NCBI GenBank assembly: GCA_023265355.1
Contig: JAHFTZ010000204.1
Location: forward strand, 1-5,234
DNA: 5,234 nucleotides
Direction: 5' to 3'
Source: Terriglobus sp.
Lineage (GTDB): Bacteria; Acidobacteriota; Terriglobia; Terriglobales; Acidobacteriaceae
In this document: positions 1 through 5,234 of the stretch, piece by piece
How positions within the stretch are numbered: position 1 is the first letter of the stretch
Layout of the letters: each line of letters begins with the position of its first letter
Notes under the pieces: model-generated
Databases searched by the model: none
Seen by the model: only the letters and a program-made list of their open reading frames with translations
Told to the model about the DNA's origin: nothing
Made by a program: the position numbers and the translations under genes

Positions 1-1038
1 GACCGTTCCATCACGCGCGTCCTGGCTGAGCTCAATATCGTCGGCTCCGGTATGCGCGGTGGCAAATACGAAGACTACCTTGACGACATGGACGGCAAGG
101 CCACAGGCGACTTTGCACTCAAGTATCCCGGCGTCGTTGTTGGTATCAAGAGCGCCCACTTCAACGGTCCGGAGTGGAAGCCCTACGAGCAGGCGGTGAT
201 CGCGGGCAACATCGCAAACGTCCCCGTCATGATCGACTACGGCGCACGTCGTATCGAGCGCCCGCTTTACGATCTCGTCACCAAGTACCTCCGGCCGGGA
301 GACATCTACACGCATTGCTTTGCTGGTAATCGCGGTGAGCAGGATGCAGAAACCGGTGGCCCGTCCAAGGCGCTCATCGACATGCGCAAGCGTGGCATCT
401 ACTGCGACATCGGTCATGGTGGCGGCTCGTTTGCATTCTCTGTTGCCGCTCCCATCATGCGCGCCGGATACAAGCCTGACTCCATCTCCACCGATCTGCA
501 CATCACGTCGATGAACGGTTCGATGAAAGACATCCTCAACGTCGCGGACAAGTTCCTCCTCATGGGCGAAACCATCCCCGAAGTCCTCACGCAGATGACG
601 GCCAACCCCGCGCACGAGATCAAGCAGGAACAGCTCGGTAACCTTTCGCCAGGAGCTATCGCGGACGTCGCTGTCTTCTCCGTGGAGAAGGGCAACTTCG
701 GTTTCTTTGACATGTTCGGCGCCAGGGCCGTCGGTCACGAGAAGCTGATCTGCGAACTCACCATCAAAGATGGCAGGATCGTCTACGATCTCAACGCCAT
801 CGAGTTCGACAACTGGGACGCACCGAAGCACACCTCGGATCCATCCATGATGCGCCACTGGTCCACCTTCTCCGAGCGTCCCTTCGGCGTTCAGCAGTCC
901 ACGCGCTGGCCCGTCTGGATCCCCGAGTCGCAGAAGAACACTCACGAAGAAGGACCGCCGGATCGCTACAACATGCGCGCACCGGAGACGGCCAAGCCCA
1001 ACCCGGCCGACCCGAACACCCCGGCTCCCCCCAAATAA
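1..1038 (+). CDS. Amidohydrolase/deacetylase family metallohydrolase, N-terminally truncated by the window edge
   Basis: The frame is open from base 1 through the first internal ATG (52), so the true start lies upstream; 345 residues are visible, ending at TAA 1036-1038. It resembles the amidohydrolase-superfamily branch that includes Atu3266 and EF0837, TIM-barrel hydrolases acting on amide or ester bonds of small N-acyl or O-acyl compounds. Likely metal-site residues visible are the bridging carboxylated Lys in VVGIKSAH (codon 148-150), His in YTHCF (codon 313-315), His in DIGHGGGSF (codon 415-417) and the catalytic Asp in STDLH (codon 493-495). The usual N-terminal HxH would be in the missing part. 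The C-terminal small domain shows the typical LSPGAIADVAVF and KDGRIVYD segments. A proline-rich tail of roughly 30 residues follows the fold, which is unusual. Substrate cannot be told from sequence. Whether it is exported is unknown because the N-terminus is absent. Confidence 0.9.
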   Translation, partial: DRSITRVLAELNIVGSGMRGGKYEDYLDDMDGKATGDFALKYPGVVVGIKSAHFNGPEWKPYEQAVIAGNIANVPVMIDYGARRIERPLYDLVTKYLRPGDIYTHCFAGNRGEQDAETGGPSKALIDMRKRGIYCDIGHGGGSFAFSVAAPIMRAGYKPDSISTDLHITSMNGSMKDILNVADKFLLMGETIPEVLTQMTANPAHEIKQEQLGNLSPGAIADVAVFSVEKGNFGFFDMFGARAVGHEKLICELTIKDGRIVYDLNAIEFDNWDAPKHTSDPSMMRHWSTFSERPFGVQQSTRWPVWIPESQKNTHEEGPPDRYNMRAPETAKPNPADPNTPAPPK

Positions 1039-1054
1039 CCGGAACAACCTGCAC

Positions 1055-1084
1055 GAACGGCGCCCGGTTCACCGGGCGCCGTTC
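1055..1084 (+). terminator. Strong stem-loop after the amidohydrolase gene, probable intrinsic terminator
   Basis: A perfect 13-bp inverted repeat (GAACGGCGCCCGG, 1055-1067, and its complement, 1072-1084) surrounds a TTCA tetraloop. It starts 17 nt after the amidohydrolase stop codon. The stem is very GC-rich, but only a weak T run (CATTTG) follows, so termination may be partial or Rho-assisted. Because the stem is symmetrical it would also fold in antisense RNA. It separates the amidohydrolase from the DUF3299 operon. Confidence 0.65.
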
Positions 1085-1153
1085 CATTTGCTGGCTCACT
1101 CATCACGTGTACCTCGCAACAAACCAACAGCGAAAACCGTCTTACTTATCAGC

Positions 1154-1161
1154 GGAGGTGA
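1154..1161 (+). promoter_or_regulatory. Ribosome binding site that fixes the DUF3299 start
   Basis: GGAGGTGA lies 8 nt (counting from the end of GGAGG) before ATG 1167. It is a near-perfect Shine-Dalgarno sequence and favours this ATG over the in-frame GTG codons at 1107 and 1158. I found no convincing -35/-10 pair between the terminator and this site. Confidence 0.8.
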
Positions 1162-1166
1162 ACGCG

Positions 1167-1595
1167 ATGAAATTCAGATCCCTGCTCCTGGGAACCGTCC
1201 TCTCAACCACACTCCTCTTCGCCGCGCCCACACCAGCTTCACAACCGGTTACATGGTCGATCCTTAAGACCCTCGACGCCAAACCGGCGTCACCCGCGCG
1301 TTCTCTAAATAACCAGAACATCACCATCCCCGGCTTCATGGTTCCGTTGGAAGACGATGCGGACATGGTCACCGAGTTTCTTCTCGTTCCCTTCGCCGGT
1401 GCCTGCATACACGTTCCCCCGCCTCCACCAAACCAGATGATCTACGTCAAGCTCACGCGCGGCCAGAAGACGAAGTTTCCCTACACGGAACCCATCGTCG
1501 TCACCGGACACATTCACGTCTCCACGGTGCAGAGCCCTTATGGAGATGTCTCGTTCAACATGGACGGAGACACGGTCAAGCCGTATGACCAGTAA
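1167..1595 (+). CDS. DUF3299 family secreted protein, partner of the following ABC transporter
   Basis: A 142-residue protein starting at ATG 1167, chosen because of the strong ribosome binding site just upstream and because it begins directly with a Sec signal peptide: MKFR, a hydrophobic stretch at residues 5-20, and a probable cleavage near TPA-S (24/25). There is no lipobox Cys, so it should be a soluble periplasmic protein. The core is typical DUF3299: IPGFMVPLE (about 54-62), VTEFLLVPFAGACIHVPPPP (about 68-87), then NQMIYVKL. The single Cys80 with His82, plus His115 and His117 in GHIHV, are candidate metal ligands; this is inference. The family has no established biochemical function. 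In other bacteria it sits beside an ABC ATPase and FtsX-like permease, as here, and some of those loci respond to zinc (Zur). The stop codon overlaps the start of the ATPase gene by 11 nt, so the two are surely co-transcribed. Confidence 0.9.
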   Translation: MKFRSLLLGTVLSTTLLFAAPTPASQPVTWSILKTLDAKPASPARSLNNQNITIPGFMVPLEDDADMVTEFLLVPFAGACIHVPPPPPNQMIYVKLTRGQKTKFPYTEPIVVTGHIHVSTVQSPYGDVSFNMDGDTVKPYDQ

Positions 1596-2292
1596 CGCAA
1601 TCGACCTGGCGAACGTGGTCTTCGCATACAAGAATGGCCCATCCATACTTCGTATTCCTTCACTGCAGATCCCTACCGGCAGCCGTGTCTTTCTGCACGG
1701 CCCGTCGGGCAGCGGAAAGACGACGCTGCTTTCGCTGATCTCCGGTGTACTCACCGCACAGCTGGGAAGCGTAGAAGTTCTCGGACGCGATCTCACCAGA
1801 CTCTCTCCCTCCGCGCGCGACGCTCTGCGCGGCAGCGAGATCGGCTACATCTTCCAGGGCTTCAACCTGATTCCGTATCTCACTGTGCGCGAGAATATCG
1901 CTCTCCCCTGCGATCTTCATCCAGCGCGCCGTAAACGCATCACGGCATCGACGACGGCGGAGGAGGTCCGCCGCATCGCAACGCGCCTCGACCTCCACGC
2001 GCACCTCGATGCCCCCGTCACGCATCTTTCTACCGGCCAGCAGCAGCGTGTCGCCATCGCGCGCGCCATCATCGGCTCGCCCGCGCTCGTGATCGCGGAC
2101 GAGCCCACATCGTCGCTCGACACCGACCGCCGCGACGCCTTCCTCGCCCTGCTCACCGAAGTCACGACCGAGACAAGCGCCACGCTTCTCTTCGTCTCGC
2201 ACGATCGCTCGCTAGCCACGCGCTTTGATGACACGCTCTCCCTCGCGACAATCAACGAAGCGGCGCAGACGAACTCCACGGAGGCCGCATGA
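1585..2292 (+). CDS. ABC transporter ATP-binding protein, LolD/MacB type
   Basis: A 235-residue nucleotide-binding subunit that would power the permease encoded next. All motifs are present: Walker A GPSGSGKT (39-46), Q-loop Gln91 in FQGFNLIP, signature LSTGQQQR (148-155), Walker B LVIADE (168-173) followed by PTSSLD, and the switch His206 in FVSHD. The FQGFNLIPYLTVRENI segment and LSxGQQQRVAIARA are typical of the LolD/MacB/FtsE group, which works with FtsX-like permeases to move or pull on envelope substrates rather than pump small solutes through a channel. The signature has Thr in place of the first Gly of LSGGQ. Start: ATG 1585 gives a normal N-terminus (MTSNAIDLANVVF); an in-frame ATG at 1540 would add 15 residues deep inside the DUF3299 gene. 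No good ribosome binding site is seen, so translation is probably coupled to the upstream gene (11-nt overlap). Its TGA overlaps the permease ATG. Confidence 0.95.
   Translation: MTSNAIDLANVVFAYKNGPSILRIPSLQIPTGSRVFLHGPSGSGKTTLLSLISGVLTAQLGSVEVLGRDLTRLSPSARDALRGSEIGYIFQGFNLIPYLTVRENIALPCDLHPARRKRITASTTAEEVRRIATRLDLHAHLDAPVTHLSTGQQQRVAIARAIIGSPALVIADEPTSSLDTDRRDAFLALLTEVTTETSATLLFVSHDRSLATRFDDTLSLATINEAAQTNSTEAA
2280..2284 (+). promoter_or_regulatory. Ribosome binding site for the permease inside the ATPase gene
   Basis: GGAGG ends 4 nt before ATG 2289, rather short spacing. It lies within the last codons of the ATPase gene and, with the ATGA stop/start overlap, indicates coupled translation of the two transporter subunits. 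Confidence 0.55.
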
Positions 2293-3542
2293 TCCTCCTT
2301 CGCCTCGCCTTTAGATCGCTTCGTTCGCGGGCACTCACCTCGACCCTCACCATCTTCTCCATCGCACTTTCCGTCATGCTTCTCGTCGGTGTAGACCGGC
2401 TCCGCAACGCAGCGCAGGCAGGCTTCTCCGGAACGCTCTCCCGTACCGATCTCGTCGTCGGCGCACGCGGTGGAGATCTCCCTCTTCTGCTCTCCACCGT
2501 CTTTCACATCGGCAACGCCTCGAACAACATCTCCTGGGATACCTACCAGCACTTCGCGCATCATCCGGCAGTCGCATGGACCATTCCCATCTCCATGGGC
2601 GACTCGCACCGCGGATATCGTGTCGTCGCCACTGATGAAAACTTCTACGCCCACTACCAGTACCGTGGAGGACAGCACGTCGCTCTCGCGCAGGGCCGCA
2701 TCCCGTCCGCGCTCTTTGACGTGGCTCTCGGTGCAGAGGTCGCACAACGCCTCGGCTATCACCTTGGCCAGCAGATCGTCCTCGCCCACGGCGTGCAGGA
2801 ACACTCGATCATCAAGCACGACAACACACCCTTCACCATCGTAGGCATCCTCGCGCCGACCGCCACGCCCGTAGACCGCGCCGTCTACATGACCCTCCTC
2901 GGCGATGAGGCCATGCACTTCGGCTGGGAGGGCGGTACGCCGCCAGCCATCGGCGAGGCCGCTCCAAAGTTCGATCCCTCCAAGCTGAAGGTGGACGAGG
3001 TCACAGCCTTCCTCCTCGGTGCAAAATCCCGCGTCAGCACCCTGTATCTGCAACGCGAGATCAGCACCTACAAACCCGAACCTCTCACCGCCATCATCCC
3101 CTCGCTCACCTTGCAGGAGCTCTGGGGCCTTCTCGATTATGCAGACACGGCGCTCTCGCTCGTCTCCGCCGCAGTCCTCGTCGTCGGCCTGCTGGCCATG
3201 CTCATCGCTCTCTATACCGCGCTGAATGAAAGACGGCGTGAGATCGCCATCCTGCGCGCCGTCGGCCTACACGCGCGCCAGATCTTTGCGCTCTTCCTGC
3301 TGGAGTCCACCCTCATCGCAACAATGGGCACCGCTCTGGGCATCGCGGCTGTCTATAGTCTTCTCTACGCGCTCCACACCACGATAGAGAACCACTTCGG
3401 CCTGCCGGTAGCGCTTGTAGGCCTATCGACCCGCGTCGAGATCTACGCGGCCGTCACAATAGCCTCCGCTGCGCTTCTGGGGGCCATCCCTGCTTTCCGT
3501 GCCTACCGCAACTCCCTGGTCGACGGTCTCAACGCCCACTAG
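2289..3542 (+). CDS. FtsX/MacB-like ABC transporter permease
   Basis: A 417-residue inner-membrane subunit with the standard four-helix MacB-PCD/FtsX layout: helix 1 about 17-36, a large periplasmic domain about 40-280, then helices about 286-311, 333-361 and 383-403. The segment between helices 2 and 3 contains LNERRREIAILRAVGL (312-327), the cytoplasmic loop expected to contact the ATPase. The N-terminal part of the periplasmic domain has DLVVGARGGDLPLLLSTVFHIG (54-75), a pattern I associate with the permeases that accompany DUF3299 proteins. About twelve histidines lie in the periplasmic domain (including 73, 88, 91, 92, 107, 122, 130, 158, 167, 172, 177, 210). The gene is last in the operon, with an ATGA overlap with the ATPase gene. 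The substrate is unknown; such permeases act as exporters or mechanotransmitters on lipids, lipoproteins, peptides or envelope enzymes. No periplasmic adaptor or outer-membrane protein gene follows. Confidence 0.93.
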   Translation: MILLRLAFRSLRSRALTSTLTIFSIALSVMLLVGVDRLRNAAQAGFSGTLSRTDLVVGARGGDLPLLLSTVFHIGNASNNISWDTYQHFAHHPAVAWTIPISMGDSHRGYRVVATDENFYAHYQYRGGQHVALAQGRIPSALFDVALGAEVAQRLGYHLGQQIVLAHGVQEHSIIKHDNTPFTIVGILAPTATPVDRAVYMTLLGDEAMHFGWEGGTPPAIGEAAPKFDPSKLKVDEVTAFLLGAKSRVSTLYLQREISTYKPEPLTAIIPSLTLQELWGLLDYADTALSLVSAAVLVVGLLAMLIALYTALNERRREIAILRAVGLHARQIFALFLLESTLIATMGTALGIAAVYSLLYALHTTIENHFGLPVALVGLSTRVEIYAAVTIASAALLGAIPAFRAYRNSLVDGLNAH

Positions 3543-3548
3543 TTCTAT

Positions 3549-4313
3549 CTAGAGTTTTGCTCCGCCGTCTACCGGAATGCTCGCGCCTGTGATCCAGCGA
3601 GCTCCATCCGATGCCAGGAAAGAAATTACGTCGGCCACGTCGGAGGGCTGTCCGATCCGCTTGAGTGCCTGCATCTGAATCGCCAAATTGCGGCCCGATT
3701 CGGTCTTTGTAAAGTTCGACATGTCCGTGTCAATCACACCGGGCGAGACGGAGTTCACCCGTACGCCAAGTGGCCCCAGCGCCGCAGCCCAATGCCTTAC
3801 CAGGGTTTCAAGGGCGCCCTTCGTTGCCGCGTAGGCTGCAATTGTGGGCACACCTGCCTGTCCTGAGGAACCTCCCGTAATCTGTGAAGAGCGGGAGGTC
3901 ACGACTGTAACACTCGATCCGTCGCCGAGAAGCGGCAACAATTCTTGAACCAGAAAAAACGGGCCACGCACGTTGGTGGTGTACAGGTCATCGAAGTCCT
4001 CGACCTTGATACCTCCCTGCCGCTGCGAGATGCCCGCGTTGGAAACAAGAATATCCAGCCTTCCTTCAACTGCCGCGCGAACCTGTTCTGCCAGAAGGCT
4101 GGCACCGTCTGAAGCGGATAGATCCGCTTGCAGGGCCTCCGCACGGCCGCCGCCCGCGCGAATTTTCTCTACGAGCGAATTTGCCTCTGCAGTGCTGCGT
4201 CCGTAATGAATCAGAACTCGTGCCCCTGCCGCCGCAAGCGCACTTGCAGTAGCTCTACCAATACCGCGAGATGCACCGGTCACGAGGGCCGTTTTATTCG
4301 ATAGCGTAGGCAT
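3549..4313 (-). CDS. Short-chain dehydrogenase/reductase (SDR), classical FabG-like type
   Basis: A 254-residue cytoplasmic NAD(P)H-dependent oxidoreductase with a Rossmann fold. Visible motifs: cofactor loop TGASRGIG (12-19), ADLS (64-67), NAG (92-94), structural Asn114 in TTNVRG, and catalytic Tyr161/Lys165 in YAATK. PGVIDTDM (191-198) and a C-terminal ITGASIPVDGGAKL complete the classical pattern. Arg16 and Arg39 (HYGRS) suggest a preference for NADP(H), by inference. The stretch between the Ser-rich strand (VVTSRSSQ, 137-144) and Tyr161 is longer than the usual 13-residue Ser-Tyr spacing, with a Gly/Ser-rich insert, so the catalytic Ser is uncertain (142 or 143 most likely). Start ATG 4313 is backed by AAAGGAG 8 nt upstream. 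It converges on the permease gene with a 6-nt gap. Substrate is not predictable; the neighbours give no pathway clue. Confidence 0.93.
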   Translation of the reverse strand: MPTLSNKTALVTGASRGIGRATASALAAAGARVLIHYGRSTAEANSLVEKIRAGGGRAEALQADLSASDGASLLAEQVRAAVEGRLDILVSNAGISQRQGGIKVEDFDDLYTTNVRGPFFLVQELLPLLGDGSSVTVVTSRSSQITGGSSGQAGVPTIAAYAATKGALETLVRHWAAALGPLGVRVNSVSPGVIDTDMSNFTKTESGRNLAIQMQALKRIGQPSDVADVISFLASDGARWITGASIPVDGGAKL

Positions 4314-4321
4314 ATGGATCG

Positions 4322-4328
4322 CTCCTTT
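4322..4328 (-). promoter_or_regulatory. Ribosome binding site of the SDR gene
   Basis: On the minus strand AAAGGAG lies 8 nt before ATG 4313, good Shine-Dalgarno spacing, which supports the chosen start. Confidence 0.75.
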
Positions 4329-4392
4329 GAAGTTCTTCCATAGAGAACCGGGAATTGCTCAGAAATGCCCATCAGTCCGTGCGATGGCGTCA

Positions 4393-4406
4393 AAACAACG
4401 TTATTT
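4393..4406. other. Near-palindrome in the cutC-SDR gap, possible operator
   Basis: AAACAACGTTATTT is a 14-bp inverted repeat with one mismatched pair, centred on AACGTT. It lies in the 104-nt gap upstream of the SDR gene, in an AT-richer patch than its surroundings, and overlaps a TTGACG (4388-4393, minus) that resembles a -35 box. No good -10 box follows at the right distance. Chance occurrence is quite possible. The rest of the gap shows nothing I can name, including no terminator after cutC. Confidence 0.2.
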
Positions 4407-4417
4407 CCCGGCCTGAA

Positions 4418-5146
4418 TCAGTAACGACGTTCTAATCCAGGCTGCGCGCTCAGTGCTCCAACCACGGCGCGGACATCCTCAGCCCTAACCGCTCCATCCG
4501 TGGTCAGGGTCCCGTGCAGGTCCAGCAAACCCATCTCCACCAGCAGCGGAACATTGGAAACCCGCACCCCACCTCCGGCCGCCACCACTACGCGCCCAGC
4601 CGCGCGGCGCTGCATATCCACCAGGGTTTCCGCACCGCGAACAACATCCACTGCGCCACCCGAGGTCAATATGCGGTTCACGCCGCACGCAATCGCATCC
4701 TCCAGCGCTTCAAAGATGAGGGTGGCCTCATCGATAGCCCGATGAAACGTCACCTCCAAACCCTCCGCCTTCGCCAACGCAACGAGAGCGCTAGTGCGTG
4801 CAACATCCACGCTTCCGTTCTCCAGAAGTAATCCAAAAACCACGCCACGCAGCCCAAGACCGCGCGCCATGCGCACCGAGTCTTCCATCTCCGCGAATTC
4901 GGAGTTGCTGTAGACGAACGATCCACCCCTTGGCCGCACCATGCCGTGTACCGGAAGGGAAGTGGCCGCAACGCACTCTTGAATCAGGTCTACCGAAGGC
5001 GTTACCCCGCCCACATCCAGCCGCGCACACAACTCCACGCGAGTTGCGCCGCCTTCCTCGGCGATCCGGCATGCGCGGGCTCCCTCTGCGCACACTTCAA
5101 AGCTCCAGCGTTTAGGCGTCACGGAATCACTCGTCGTAACATCCAT
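4418..5146 (-). CDS. cutC: CutC family protein (TIM-barrel, historically copper homeostasis)
   Basis: A 242-residue cytoplasmic TIM-barrel protein, close to the usual length of bacterial CutC. Family motifs in order: FEVCAEG (16-22), GGATRVELC (32-40), GGVTPS (46-51), PVHGMVRPRGGSFVYS (65-80), VTFHRAID (132-139), RILTSGG (158-164), AAGGGV (189-194) and LHGT (210-213). Cys19 and Cys40 are the conserved-type cysteines proposed to bind Cu(I) in some homologues. The copper role is disputed: in E. coli the cutC copper phenotype was later attributed to the MicL small RNA overlapping the gene's 3' end, so this family is best treated as of uncertain biochemical function. The start at 5146 is chosen because the CutC fold begins about 15 residues later and AGGGA lies 7 nt upstream; an in-frame ATG at 5203 would add 19 residues that do not look like CutC and would run over the neighbouring reading frame. 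Confidence 0.93.
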   Translation of the reverse strand: MDVTTSDSVTPKRWSFEVCAEGARACRIAEEGGATRVELCARLDVGGVTPSVDLIQECVAATSLPVHGMVRPRGGSFVYSNSEFAEMEDSVRMARGLGLRGVVFGLLLENGSVDVARTSALVALAKAEGLEVTFHRAIDEATLIFEALEDAIACGVNRILTSGGAVDVVRGAETLVDMQRRAAGRVVVAAGGGVRVSNVPLLVEMGLLDLHGTLTTDGAVRAEDVRAVVGALSAQPGLERRY

Positions 5147-5232
5147 CCGCTCATCCCTACAAAAAAGACGGTGGCGATCACGGCAGCCATCACCAGCTTC
5201 CACCAGACCAATCCGCCCCTTACACCGTCGAC
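5119..5232 (-). CDS. C-terminal fragment of a probable membrane protein, cut by the window edge
   Basis: On the minus strand a frame open to the window edge encodes 37 residues ending at TGA 5121-5119. It contains a convincing transmembrane segment (WWKLVMAAVIATVFFVGM, about residues 10-27) followed by a short basic tail (MLRRVIP), as expected for the cytoplasmic end of an inner-membrane protein. It overlaps the start of cutC by 28 nt, which suggests co-transcription and translational coupling. The family cannot be recognised from so little sequence. The competing frame, an extension of cutC, encodes a Gly/Arg/Cys-rich stretch and looks less protein-like; the third frame is stopped near the edge. 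Confidence 0.45.
   Translation of the reverse strand, partial: VDGVRGGLVWWKLVMAAVIATVFFVGMSGWMLRRVIP
5154..5158 (-). promoter_or_regulatory. Probable ribosome binding site of cutC
   Basis: On the minus strand AGGGA lies 7 nt before ATG 5146. It is a moderate match but supports this start over the longer in-frame alternative at 5203. It falls inside the end of the overlapping upstream reading frame. Confidence 0.5.
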
Positions 5233-5234
5233 TC

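Noticed and set aside
1104..1109. CACGTG palindrome upstream of the DUF3299 operon as a regulator site
   Set aside because: The symmetry stops at 6 bp and there is no half-site spacing or Zur-like pattern around it, so it is probably chance.
1107..1166. GTG 1107 as the start of the DUF3299 gene
   Set aside because: It would put 20 polar residues before an obvious signal peptide, and the strong ribosome binding site at 1154-1161 serves ATG 1167.
1540..1584. ATG 1540 as the start of the ABC ATPase
   Set aside because: It adds 15 residues unlike the ATPase N-terminus and would increase the overlap with the DUF3299 gene to 56 nt; ATG 1585 fits the family.
1917..3053. Long minus-strand open frame of 378 codons across the ATPase and permease genes
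   Set aside because: It lies antisense to two well-supported genes, its Cys/Arg/Glu-rich translation resembles no protein family, and long antisense frames are common in GC-rich DNA.
4798..5115. Plus-strand open frames opposite cutC
   Set aside because: Their translations are low-complexity Pro/Arg/Ser-rich shadows of cutC and match no known fold.
5147..5203. ATG 5203 as the start of cutC
   Set aside because: The extra 19 residues are Arg/Cys-rich and not CutC-like, while another frame over the same bases encodes a plausible membrane helix.

Overview
The window is ordinary-looking, GC-rich bacterial chromosomal DNA, with five confidently identified genes and one weak gene fragment. The protein style suggests a soil Acidobacteriota of the Terriglobales/Acidobacteriaceae type: the amidohydrolase/deacetylase-like metallohydrolase, the compact DUF3299 protein and the codon use. 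This is an impression from family resemblance, not a proven placement. I see no mobile element, CRISPR array, tRNA or rRNA.

Layout. Positions 1-1038 (+) hold the C-terminal part of a metal-dependent amidohydrolase whose N-terminus lies off the left edge. It ends in a proline-rich tail and is followed by a perfect 13-bp stem-loop (1055-1084), a probable terminator. Positions 1167-3542 (+) are a tight three-gene operon: a small secreted DUF3299 protein, a LolD/MacB-type ABC ATPase (11-nt overlap) and a four-helix FtsX/MacB-type permease (ATGA overlap). The permease ends only 6 nt from the convergent end of a short-chain dehydrogenase/reductase (4313-3549, -). After a 104-nt gap comes a cutC-family gene on the same minus strand (5146-4418). 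Its start overlaps the apparent end of a further minus-strand gene that runs off the right edge and encodes a C-terminal membrane helix.

How they work together. The DUF3299/ATPase/permease trio is the most interesting unit. Related sets occur in proteobacteria as zinc-responsive loci (Pseudomonas aeruginosa PA4063-PA4066; the Vibrio zrg genes). The periplasmic domain of the permease here carries many histidines and the DUF3299 protein has a Cys-X-His motif, so a link to metal handling in the envelope is plausible but unproven. The usual histidine-rich DUF2796 partner is not in the window. The amidohydrolase and the SDR have no visible functional tie to the trio. CutC has a historical but disputed link to copper.
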